DNA from: Azoarcus sp.
GTDB taxonomy: Bacteria > Pseudomonadota > Gammaproteobacteria > Burkholderiales > Rhodocyclaceae
DNA: 21,845 nucleotides
NCBI GenBank assembly: GCA_031268685.1
Contig: JAIRWW010000225.1
Coordinates: 1 to 21,845, forward strand
Direction of reading: 5' to 3'
Shown: positions 1-7,347 of the stretch, piece after piece
Numbering within the stretch: the first letter of the stretch is position 1
Layout: each line of letters starts with the position of its first letter
Position numbers and translations under genes: made by a program
Notes under the pieces: model-generated
What the model saw: only the letters and a program-made list of their open reading frames with translations
Database searches by the model: none
What the model was told of the DNA's origin: nothing

Positions 1-19
1 GTAACCCCTTCCGTGCCTT

Positions 20-48
20 GTCGCCCGGTTACGGACGTGGATTGAAAC
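20..48 (+). repeat. CRISPR-repeat-like sequence (single copy, window edge)
   Basis: This 29-base stretch begins GTCGC and ends GTGGATTGAAAC, the hallmark ends of type I-C-like CRISPR repeats. Between them, bases 22-27 can pair with 32-37 (one mismatch, loop GTTA), which matches the short hairpin of that repeat class. Only one copy is visible, it lies 1 base from the tagH stop codon, and no spacer or cas gene is in view. It could be the terminal repeat of an array lying to the left, a relic, or coincidence. GTAACC at 1-6 is also the inverse of GGTTAC at 28-33, so a second hairpin, possibly transcription-terminating, is another reading. Confidence 0.35.
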
Positions 49-49
49 A

Positions 50-2155
50 TCATGGCTTGCCCGCCTTTTCTCCGGCTTGCAGGGCCGAGATTGCTTCTTC
101 ATAAGCCTTGACGAAGGCAGCGCCGAAAAAGCTCTGGAAGCGGTCTGCAACGCTCGCTTGTGTATCAATGAAATAACGCTCGTAGGTGTCCCACATCCTG
201 GCCTTGCGCCGTGACGGCATAGCTTGATCGAGCAAGCCGCGCACGGGATCGTTGTTGCCAATCATCGCCGGATCGAAGCATTGCAGTACGTGATTGAATG
301 CCGAACGCATTCCCGAGACAAGCCCTATCTGGTGGGCGCGCAAATCGGTGAAGGCGCTCCGCACCGCTTCGACCGGCCCCATGAACCCCGGAAACGGCTT
401 GCCAAGCAGATACAGCAGGGCAGCATTGCCGTCGGACGAAAATTTGAGCGGATTGTTGCGCTCCGGCGCGATCAGGGTGACGTTGGCTCGAACCTCTTGT
501 TTGACAATCGCACGGCTGGCGATCAAGTCCACTGTTCCTTGTGCGTAGTTCCGCAACATCTGGCCGAGCATTTTCATGAAGGCTTTGTCCAGCGCCGTCC
601 GTCCGGGCAAGTCGATACCCAGCCCTTCGATGAACGCCTTGCAGAGTTCTTCCGCATCCGCCGAAGCAGCGCCCTTGGCTGGAGGAGTAAGGCCCTCGGC
701 CGGAGCAGCGCCCCTGACCGGAGCAGCGTCTCTGACCGGAGCAGCGTCTCTGACTGGAGCAGCCCCTCTGGCTAAAGCAGCGCCCTCGGTCGAAGCGACA
801 CTCTTGGCTGCAACAGCGCCCGCAGCTGAAGCAACGCCCTTGGCTGAAACCTGCTCCGGACGGCGGGAGGCCGCGGCAACAGTTGCGCGGCTACTGTCCG
901 GCGGGGATGCGCCGAATACGGGCGGTTTCTGCTTCCCGTCGGTCGAAAGACCAGCAATGAGATCGTCGATATTGCCCAGTTCACCTATGGGGCCGCCGGA
1001 CAACGGGGGCAAATCCTTGCCGATGCCCGAGGGCGGCGCAGCAAAATCGTCGATGCTGCCCAATTCGCCGATGGGATTGCCGGACGGCGGAGGCAAATCC
1101 TTGCCGACGCCCGAGGGCGGCGCGACAAGATCGTCAATGCCGATCAGCTCGCCGATGGGACCGCCGGACGACGGGGGCGAATCCTTGCCAGCGCCGGATG
1201 GCGGCGCGATAAGATCGTCGATGCCGCCCAGTTCACCGATGGGGCCAGCGCCGCTGGACGGCGGAGACCGCCTCCCGTCGATACCGGGCGGCGGCGAAAC
1301 CGGCGCTTGCCCGGTGGTCTGGCCAAGCTGTTGCGGCAAGTTGAACAAACTGCTGACATCCGAGCCGTGCATGAGGTCCATATGAGCCGTGCCCACAGCG
1401 TCGTTTTTGCCGGATTGCAAAATGTCGCCAAACGCACCGTCGCCATCGCCGAACATCGCCAGGGGATCGAGAGCGGTGTTGCGCTCCAGCTGCCCACTCG
1501 TCGCCCTGCTGGAAAGCGGATCGCTCACCAGTTCGCGCGTCATGTTCCTGGTATCGTTGCGCGTCATATTCCTGGTATCGCTACCATTGATCAGTTCGTC
1601 TCCCTTGCTGTCCAGGCTGCCGAGTTCCAGGCCCCGTTCGTTGAGCGCCTGCATGGGGTCGCGCCGGTCGGCGGCGGAGCCGTGCATGAGCGCGCCGAGA
1701 GGATCATCGCCTTCCGCCAAGGATGGTGGCGGTGACGATGCATGCGTCGGCCTGCCCGCATCGAATGCGATCGAAGCCAGGAAATCGTCGCCCGGGATTC
1801 CCGCGGCAGCCGGAGCCGGAGCCGGAGCCTGCCCCTGCGCCATGTAACGCACTTGCAGGACATAGCCGCCGAGGAAGAGTTTGTCCCAATCCTGCAATCT
1901 GCGGCTCTCGCCCGGCCCGAGTTCATCGTCGTTGATGAACACCATGTTTGCGCCGCTGACGTTGCTGACGCTGTACGCGCCATCGGCTTCGTGCTTGAAC
2001 AGCAAATGCTGGCGCGATACCAGCGACATCGGGTCCGGTAAAATGACGGCATTCCCCACGCCACGCCCAATGGTGGCGCCGTCGCCCGAAATCGTGCCCG
2101 CAATGGGCACTACTGGCGGGAGATCGTTGTAGGTCAACGCCTGGATTTCAAGCAT
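50..2155 (-). CDS. tagH: T6SS FHA-domain protein TagH (ImpI/Fha-like)
   Basis: A 701-residue FHA-domain scaffold of the T6SS. FHA domains bind phosphothreonine peptides, and T6SS Fha proteins are known targets of the locus kinase in post-translational activation. The N-terminal FHA domain spans roughly residues 24-104, with G30-R31, S47-R48-Q-H50 and N75 at the conserved positions. A long low-complexity linker follows (about 110-500), rich in Pro, Gly and Ala. It contains four 28-residue repeats around PIGELGxIDDL and a 6-residue repeat (RDAAPV). The last 190 residues form the conserved C-terminal domain of T6SS FHA proteins, recognised from its pattern around ALDKAFMKMLGQMLRNYAQGTVDLI. I chose ATG at 2155 because AAGGAG stands 6 bases before it. 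An in-frame ATG at 2170 overlaps the upstream stop as ATGA and would add five residues (MKEPV), but its AGGAG directly abuts the start. It is the last gene of the minus-strand unit. Confidence 0.9.
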   Translation of the reverse strand: MLEIQALTYNDLPPVVPIAGTISGDGATIGRGVGNAVILPDPMSLVSRQHLLFKHEADGAYSVSNVSGANMVFINDDELGPGESRRLQDWDKLFLGGYVLQVRYMAQGQAPAPAPAAAGIPGDDFLASIAFDAGRPTHASSPPPSLAEGDDPLGALMHGSAADRRDPMQALNERGLELGSLDSKGDELINGSDTRNMTRNDTRNMTRELVSDPLSSRATSGQLERNTALDPLAMFGDGDGAFGDILQSGKNDAVGTAHMDLMHGSDVSSLFNLPQQLGQTTGQAPVSPPPGIDGRRSPPSSGAGPIGELGGIDDLIAPPSGAGKDSPPSSGGPIGELIGIDDLVAPPSGVGKDLPPPSGNPIGELGSIDDFAAPPSGIGKDLPPLSGGPIGELGNIDDLIAGLSTDGKQKPPVFGASPPDSSRATVAAASRRPEQVSAKGVASAAGAVAAKSVASTEGAALARGAAPVRDAAPVRDAAPVRGAAPAEGLTPPAKGAASADAEELCKAFIEGLGIDLPGRTALDKAFMKMLGQMLRNYAQGTVDLIASRAIVKQEVRANVTLIAPERNNPLKFSSDGNAALLYLLGKPFPGFMGPVEAVRSAFTDLRAHQIGLVSGMRSAFNHVLQCFDPAMIGNNDPVRGLLDQAMPSRRKARMWDTYERYFIDTQASVADRFQSFFGAAFVKAYEEAISALQAGEKAGKP
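696..790 (-). repeat. Tandem 18-bp (6-residue) repeats inside tagH
   Basis: An 18-bp unit of the type CTGACCGGAGCAGCGTCT is repeated about five times with some drift, encoding R-D-A-A-P-V / R-G-A-A-P-A hexads on the minus strand. It lies just before the conserved C-terminal domain and looks like a flexible spacer prone to length change. Confidence 0.8.
955..1290 (-). repeat. Four tandem 84-bp (28-residue) repeats inside tagH
   Basis: The landmark ATCGTCRAT recurs at 962, 1046, 1130 and 1214, exactly 84 bp apart, so the reading frame is kept. Each unit encodes a variant of PIGELGxIDDLxAPPSGxGKD. The units differ mostly at synonymous or conservative positions, so they are not a very recent duplication. 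They lie in the linker between the FHA and C-terminal domains. Confidence 0.9.
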
Positions 2156-2166
2156 GACTGGCTCCT

Positions 2167-2856
2167 TCATCTCCTGATATTCAAAGTCGGCGGCGGCGAA
2201 CAATTACCCCGCACGACGACGCGCTCGTTTTTCTTGAGGGAAAAATCCGCCGAAAACGGCGGGTCGCGTGGACATTCGATCCTGAGGACGTGACGCCCAG
2301 GAGCGACAAGTCCAATGCGGCCCGCCCGCGTCACGCCGCCCAATTCCATTCTTTTGCCATCGACCCGAAAAACGGCATCTTCCATGCCCCGCACAGCCAG
2401 ATGCGGCATGTCCGCCTCGGCGCGCTCGAATGTCAGCACCGGTATCTCGCGGCCCGTCGGCGTTTCGGTTTGCTGTGCGGCGTCGCCGGATGCGACGGAA
2501 GTGGCATTCGTGGACACCATCAGGCCGATTGCGCCTTTTTTGGCTACGCCGGTCGCCGAATCCGTTGCCTTGCTCGTGAGCTTGCCCGTCAAGCTGTCCA
2601 TGGCCCCGGAGGGTGAATTCAGAACGTCTTGCGGATCGACGCCGACTTCCTTGAGTCCGGCAGGCGCTTTGTCGCTGGTTTCATCCCCGCCTGAAACCAT
2701 GTTGCTCATTTTTCTTGCCATGGCCTCTTGCCGCATGGTTTCCGGCGAGGGCGGCGAGTCGAAAAACGTCTCGCAGCCCGCGAACAAAACCGCTGCGCCC
2801 GACAACATGACGCAGGCAAGTCCTCCACGACGCGATCCGCCAGTGCCATTTGCCAT
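2167..2856 (-). CDS. T6SS-associated predicted lipoprotein, function unknown
   Basis: A 229-residue protein with a lipoprotein signal: basic N-terminus (GGSRRGG), hydrophobic stretch 12-26 and lipobox LFAGC with lipidated Cys28. The middle (about 30-135) is low complexity and rich in Ser, Thr, Ala and Gly. A compact C-terminal domain (about 137-220) contains the pattern FRVDGKRMELGG ... GLVAPGRHVLRIEC, which resembles the PEGA-like beta folds of bacterial surface proteins. C195 and C219 in this domain could form a disulfide. It is not TssJ, which is encoded elsewhere in this locus. It starts 9 bp after the kinase stop, and its stop overlaps a possible tagH start, so it is co-expressed with the kinase and FHA genes. 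A periplasmic partner or sensor for the transmembrane kinase is a reasonable inference, but no function is established. Confidence 0.8.
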   Translation of the reverse strand: MANGTGGSRRGGLACVMLSGAAVLFAGCETFFDSPPSPETMRQEAMARKMSNMVSGGDETSDKAPAGLKEVGVDPQDVLNSPSGAMDSLTGKLTSKATDSATGVAKKGAIGLMVSTNATSVASGDAAQQTETPTGREIPVLTFERAEADMPHLAVRGMEDAVFRVDGKRMELGGVTRAGRIGLVAPGRHVLRIECPRDPPFSADFSLKKNERVVVRGNCSPPPTLNIRR

Positions 2857-2865
2857 CGCCGTCTC

Positions 2866-4416
2866 TCAAGCCTTGAGAAAAGTTTGAACAAGACCGTCCG
2901 CCCTGATCTCGCCGAAAAACATTGCCTGTGGAAGCACAGGCTTCGACAGGCTCAGCCCGAACGGAGGGGAATCGACCCGAATCCTTGGGAAGCTCTGCAC
3001 CATTTCGCTCGCCCTGAAATCGACTCGAATCCTTGGAAAGTTCTGCACCATTTCGCTCGCCCTGAAATCGGCTCGAATTCTTGGGAAGTTCTGCGCCATT
3101 CCGTTCGCCCTGAGCTTGTCGAAGGGCATTGCCCATGAAACCAGAGATTTCGGCAAACCCAGCCCGAACGGGCAGGAATTATCCAGAGCTTCCCCAAGGC
3201 AGAGCGCCATATCGCCGCCGCTCTGCCAAACGGCCATATTGGTTTCGCCCGGCCCTGGCAAAGCGCCCGTGCCGCTATCCTCATTGCCGGACAGCACGGC
3301 AAGAACCACTGCGGCAAGAAGCAGCAGCATCACGAGCAGAATGACCCATCTCATGATGACAGGGTTTTCGCCGGGCGCACCATAAGATGCGCCATGCAAG
3401 TGTTGTTGCCTGGGGGCAGCACCCTGCCGCACTTGCGGAGCCGCCCCCCGCCCGTCCGGCGGCGCTGTCCGTGACGGCGGCGCTTGCGTGCGGACTGGCG
3501 CACGGCCTTCCGCAGCCTTCAACAATGCCTGGACATAGACTTTGACGTTTTGCGGACGCCCGCGCGGTTTGACAGCCAGCCCCGCATCGACGACCTTCAG
3601 CACGCTGGCGGGCAGCGTCGGCGTAGCGAAGCTTTCCAGCGGCCTGACCGTGTCTCTCATGATCCGCGCCACCGATACGGTTGGCATGCTGCCGGTCACG
3701 AGCAGGTATGCCACGGCGGAAATCGCGTAGATGTCTGTCCAGGGGCCGAGCTGGAGTTCGTCGTCGTCGTTGCTGTATTGCTCGATCGGCGCGAACCCAG
3801 GTTTCAGGATGATCGTGGTCGGGTCTTCGCCGCTCAGTTCGGTATGGCGCGCCGCGCCGAAATCGAGCAGTACCGGCGCGCCGTTTTCCAGGATCAGGAT
3901 GTTGTCCGAAGATATGTCAAGATGATAGCAATCCACCGAATGGATTTGCGTCAACCCGTCCAGCACCGGCAACAGCAGGGAGAACAGGTCTTCCGTGGTT
4001 TTCGCGCGGAAGCCGTTGCGCACCATTTCGCGCAGGGTCTTGCCCCGATAGAAGGGCATGACCATGTAGGCGGTGCCGTTGCCTTCCATCAGGCGCAATA
4101 CCGAAACCAGTGCGGGGTGCTTGAATCTCGCCAGGATGTGCGCTTCATTGACGAAGCGCCGCATGCCTTTCACGAACAGTTCGCGCTTGTCGGCGAGCCG
4201 TACTTCCACCTGCGCGCTGGCAGAACGTGTCGCCAGACTGGCCGGCAGGTATTCCTTGATCGCCACTTCCCAGTCGAGCATCGTGTCATGGGCCAGGTAC
4301 ACGATGCCGAAACCGCCCTCGCCCACCACCGAGCGAATGACATATTCCTGCAAACGTGTGCCGACCTGCAACGCGCTCATCGGAGCAACCGATGCGATTC
4401 CCTGCTCATTGGCCAT
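2866..4416 (-). CDS. ppkA: T6SS-associated transmembrane Ser/Thr protein kinase (PpkA/TagE-like)
   Basis: A 516-residue Hanks-type kinase. The glycine-rich loop GEGGFG is at 32-37, the ATP-binding Lys54 sits in VAIKEY, the catalytic loop HLDISSDN is at 165-172 (Asp167, Asn172), and DFG is at 185-187. The usual HRD reads HLD, and the usual lysine two residues after the Asp is Ser169. The kinase domain ends near 300. A Pro/Gln/Arg-rich linker and one membrane helix (about 355-376, RWVILLVMLLLLAAVVLAV) follow, so the kinase faces the cytoplasm and the tail the periplasm. Roughly residues 412-516 are translated repeat DNA (PFGLGLPKS, FDKLRANG, three 16-residue units around FRASEMVQNFPRIRVD, and PFGLSLSKP). 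ATG 4416 has GGTGA 7 bases upstream. Its place between clpV and the lipoprotein/FHA genes points to T6SS control. No cognate phosphatase gene is visible. Confidence 0.9.
   Translation of the reverse strand: MANEQGIASVAPMSALQVGTRLQEYVIRSVVGEGGFGIVYLAHDTMLDWEVAIKEYLPASLATRSASAQVEVRLADKRELFVKGMRRFVNEAHILARFKHPALVSVLRLMEGNGTAYMVMPFYRGKTLREMVRNGFRAKTTEDLFSLLLPVLDGLTQIHSVDCYHLDISSDNILILENGAPVLLDFGAARHTELSGEDPTTIILKPGFAPIEQYSNDDDELQLGPWTDIYAISAVAYLLVTGSMPTVSVARIMRDTVRPLESFATPTLPASVLKVVDAGLAVKPRGRPQNVKVYVQALLKAAEGRAPVRTQAPPSRTAPPDGRGAAPQVRQGAAPRQQHLHGASYGAPGENPVIMRWVILLVMLLLLAAVVLAVLSGNEDSGTGALPGPGETNMAVWQSGGDMALCLGEALDNSCPFGLGLPKSLVSWAMPFDKLRANGMAQNFPRIRADFRASEMVQNFPRIRVDFRASEMVQSFPRIRVDSPPFGLSLSKPVLPQAMFFGEIRADGLVQTFLKA
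2891..3199. repeat. Composite dispersed/tandem repeat block in the 3' end of the kinase gene
   Basis: Three elements are present. (1) Two same-orientation copies of a dispersed repeat lie at about 2891-2989 and 3127-3199; both contain a sequence like CTTCGACAGGCTCAGCCC followed by GAACGG. (2) A 48-bp tandem unit starting GAATCCTTGGGAAG begins at 2979, 3027 and 3075. (3) An inverted REP-like core, CCGTTCGCCCTGAGCTTGTC, at 3101-3120 is nearly the reverse complement of 2941-2964. The 48-bp period is a multiple of three and the minus-strand kinase frame stays open throughout. This core is recognisable as the widespread dispersed repeat that yields FDKLRANG or PFGLSLSKP when translated. Confidence 0.85.
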
Positions 4417-4451
4417 TTCGATTCACCGTTCCGGTAGTGGCTGTCAAGGCT

Positions 4452-7262
4452 TCAGTTCTCCCGCCCGCCCGCGTCCAGATCCCGCATCTCGAATTCATAC
4501 GCGAATTCGTCATTCTCGGCCTTCAGCTTTATCCGCTGCAAGCCTTGCCCGGCAACGAGTCCTTCGAGGTGGCGGCGGCTGATGGCGGGCAGCACCGAAT
4601 TGGTCAGGATTGCATCTATCATGCGACCCCCCGCGTCGGCGGTGTTGCAACGCTTGATGACCAGTTCGACGGCGGAAGGATCGTAGTCGAAAGCGGCATC
4701 GTGCGAGGCGGCGATCCGTTTCTGGATGCGCTTCAATTGCAGGCGGACGATGTTGGCGAGCGTTTCCGCGTTCAGCGGGTAGTACGGCACTACGATCAGA
4801 CGCCCGAGCAGGGCTGGCGGGAACACTTCCAACAAGGGTTTGCGCAATGCGGTGGCTACTGTTTCGGCATCGACCGGCAATTCGGGATCGGAGCACAGAC
4901 TCATGACGAGGTCGGTGCCGACATTCGAGGTAAGAATGATGACGGTATTGCGAAAGTCGATCTGCCGTCCTTCCCCGTCTTCCATGCGTCCCTTGTCGAA
5001 AACCTGGAAGAAAAGCTCATGCACGTCCGGATGCGCTTTTTCGATTTCGTCCAGCAGCACGACACTGTACGGACGGCGGCGCACTGCTTCGGTCAGCACG
5101 CCGCCTTCGCCGTAGCCGACATAGCCGGGCGGCGCGCCCTTGAGGGTAGATACCGTGTGCGCTTCCTGGAATTCGCTCATGTTGATGGTGATGAGGTTTT
5201 GCTCACCGCCGTACAGGAATTCGGCCAGCGCGAGCGCGGATTCGGTCTTGCCGACGCCGGACGGCCCGCATAGCATGAACACGCCTATCGGTTTGTTCGG
5301 ATCGTCGAGTCTGGCGCGCGAAGTCTGGATGCGGCGCGCAATCGCGGTCAGCCCGTGCCGCTGCCCGATCACCCGGCGTTCCAGGTTGTCGACGAGGTCG
5401 AGCACCGCCTGGGCTTCATTGCGCAACATGCGGCCCACCGGGATGCCCGTCCAGTCCGCGACGACCGAGGCTATGGCTTGGTCATCGACCGCCGCCAGCA
5501 CCAGGGCGCGTTCGCCACGAATACCCGCCAGTTCTTTTTCCAGCTTTTCCAGTTCAGCAAGCAGTTCGGCGCGCGAGGCGGCGGGAGCCGGAGCGGCTTC
5601 GGCGCTTGCCGCTTCCGCGTCTGCCGTCTCAGCGCCAGCGGCGGCGCTCTCCGGCGCTGCGGCATCTTCCTCGGCGGGCGCGGCAGCTTCTTCGGCGTGT
5701 TTCTCGCCATTCGCGGGCGCGGCAAGCAGTTCGCGCAATTCGACTATGCGCGCGATCATTGCTTTCTCTTTTTCCCAGCGTTGCTTCAGTTCGCTTTCGC
5801 GGGTCGCCAGTTCCGCGAGCTGGACACGGATTTCGTCGCTTCGCCGGGCATTGCCGATACCGGCGGCTTCTTCCTGGCGCAGCATTTCGCGCTCGTTTTG
5901 CAGGACATCGATGTGCCGCTGGCAATCTTCCAACTCACCCGGCGTCGTATGCTGGCTGATGGCTACGCGCGCTGCGGCGGTATCCAGCAGGCTGACCGCC
6001 TTGTCGGGCAATTGCCGCGCCGGAATATAGCGATGCGACAAGGAAACCGCCGAACGGATGGCGCTGTCCAGCACTCGCACGCCATGATGCTTTTGCAATG
6101 CCCTGGTGACGCCGCGAAGCATCGCCACAGCTTTCGCCTCATCCGGCTCCGCGATCTGCACGACCTGGAAGCGCCGGGTCAGCGCCGGGTCTTTTTCGAT
6201 GTATTTTTTGTATTCGGCCCAGGTGGTGGCGCCAATGGTGCGCAAGGTGCCGCGCGCCAGCGCCGGTTTGAGCAGGTTGGCGGCATCTCCCGTGCCCGCC
6301 GCGCCGCCCGCGCCGATCAGGGTGTGGACTTCGTCGATGAACAGGATGATCGGCTTGGGAGAATGCTGCACTTCCTCGATCAGCTGGCGCAGGCGTTGCT
6401 CGAATTCCCCTTTCATGCTCGCGCCCGCTTGCAGCAGGCCGATGTCGAGCGAGCGCAGTTGCACGCCTTGCAGGCTGGGCGGCACATCGCCGCTGGCCAG
6501 ACGCTGCGCGAAGCCTTCGACCACGGCGGTCTTGCCCACGCCCGCCTCGCCCGCGAGCAGAGGGTTGTTTTGGCGGCGACGCATCAGGATATCTATCATC
6601 TGGCGGATTTCGTCGTCGCGCCCGGTCACGGCGTCGAGTTCGCCCTTGGCGGCGCGCTCCGTCATGTCGAAAGTGAATTTATGCAGGGCTTCCTGCTTGC
6701 CCATCGCGGCTGGCGCCATCGCGCCGGAGGTCTCGCCGGGCGCGGCGCTGTCGCCGAAAGTCCGATCTGTGCTCTCCGCGCCGTCTTCGGGACTGCCCGC
6801 CACCAGCGAGGCCAGTTTCGCCTGCATGTCGTCGGCGTCGATTCGGGTGAATTGCGACGAAAGCGCCAGAGTTGTGCCGCGCAGAGTTTTGTCGGTAAGG
6901 AGAGCGAACAGCAGGTGCGAGCTTCTTACCGCCGTGGCTCCGAAGGTAAGCGAGGCATTGACCCAGGCCCGCTCGGTCGCCAGGTCGATATCGCCGGACA
7001 AATCTTCAATCGCCAGCGCCCCGTTGGGCAGGCGTTCGAGCACGGCGAGCAGGTCGGCAGCCAGCTTGCCGCCATCCACGCTGTAATGCCGCAAAATGCG
7101 ATGCAGGTCGCTATCGTCGAGCTGAATCAACTGATAGAGCCAGTGGCCCAGTTCGACATACGGATTGCCACGCAGTTTGGCGAATACGGTCGCCGATTCG
7201 ATGGCTTTATGCAGCACTGGATCAAGTTTTCCGAAAAGTGCAACACGGCTGATTCTGGACAT
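4452..7262 (-). CDS. tssH: T6SS sheath-disassembly AAA+ ATPase TssH (ClpV)
   Basis: A 936-residue Clp/Hsp100 ATPase that extracts and recycles contracted TssB/TssC sheath. The ClpV-type N-domain covers about 1-160. The first AAA+ module has Walker A GEAGVGKT at 238-245, Walker B ILFIDE near 306-311 and the arginine pair LTRRF near 361-365. A coiled middle domain follows (about 440-600). The second AAA+ module has Walker A GPSGVGKT at 666-673, Walker B VVLLDE near 734-739 and a C-terminal small domain. The middle region contains an Ala/Glu-rich insertion (about 512-563) that looks like an unstructured linker. ATG 7262 was chosen because the protein then begins MSRISRVALFGKLDP, as family members do, and GAGGTG lies 6 bases upstream. 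The frame is open further upstream to 7487, but that part overlaps tssG and does not resemble ClpV. The kinase gene starts 35 bp downstream. Confidence 0.97.
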   Translation of the reverse strand: MSRISRVALFGKLDPVLHKAIESATVFAKLRGNPYVELGHWLYQLIQLDDSDLHRILRHYSVDGGKLAADLLAVLERLPNGALAIEDLSGDIDLATERAWVNASLTFGATAVRSSHLLFALLTDKTLRGTTLALSSQFTRIDADDMQAKLASLVAGSPEDGAESTDRTFGDSAAPGETSGAMAPAAMGKQEALHKFTFDMTERAAKGELDAVTGRDDEIRQMIDILMRRRQNNPLLAGEAGVGKTAVVEGFAQRLASGDVPPSLQGVQLRSLDIGLLQAGASMKGEFEQRLRQLIEEVQHSPKPIILFIDEVHTLIGAGGAAGTGDAANLLKPALARGTLRTIGATTWAEYKKYIEKDPALTRRFQVVQIAEPDEAKAVAMLRGVTRALQKHHGVRVLDSAIRSAVSLSHRYIPARQLPDKAVSLLDTAAARVAISQHTTPGELEDCQRHIDVLQNEREMLRQEEAAGIGNARRSDEIRVQLAELATRESELKQRWEKEKAMIARIVELRELLAAPANGEKHAEEAAAPAEEDAAAPESAAAGAETADAEAASAEAAPAPAASRAELLAELEKLEKELAGIRGERALVLAAVDDQAIASVVADWTGIPVGRMLRNEAQAVLDLVDNLERRVIGQRHGLTAIARRIQTSRARLDDPNKPIGVFMLCGPSGVGKTESALALAEFLYGGEQNLITINMSEFQEAHTVSTLKGAPPGYVGYGEGGVLTEAVRRRPYSVVLLDEIEKAHPDVHELFFQVFDKGRMEDGEGRQIDFRNTVIILTSNVGTDLVMSLCSDPELPVDAETVATALRKPLLEVFPPALLGRLIVVPYYPLNAETLANIVRLQLKRIQKRIAASHDAAFDYDPSAVELVIKRCNTADAGGRMIDAILTNSVLPAISRRHLEGLVAGQGLQRIKLKAENDEFAYEFEMRDLDAGGREN

Positions 7263-7347
7263 ATTCACCTCGGTGTTTTCCTGTTTTGAACAAAATTCAA
7301 TGGCGGGGCAAAGCATACCAGCCTTGCCCGCGACATATTGACTGCAA

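Noticed and set aside
576..1385. Plus-strand 269-codon open frame antisense to tagH
   Set aside because: It is a shadow of the high-GC, repeat-rich tagH linker; its protein is low complexity with no family features, and the minus-strand frame has recognisable FHA and C-terminal domains.
2681..3136. Minus-strand 151-codon frame rich in QGERNGAEL repeats
   Set aside because: It is the alternative-frame translation of the repeat block running into the lipoprotein gene; it overlaps two well-supported genes on the same strand and has no family match.
2891..3199. Insertion sequence inside the kinase gene
   Set aside because: No transposase, terminal inverted repeats bounding a gene, or target-site duplication is seen; the pattern is that of short dispersed and tandem repeats.
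5355..7289. Plus-strand 644-codon open frame
   Set aside because: Antisense to clpV; no domain features, while the opposite strand encodes a complete ClpV with both Walker motif sets.
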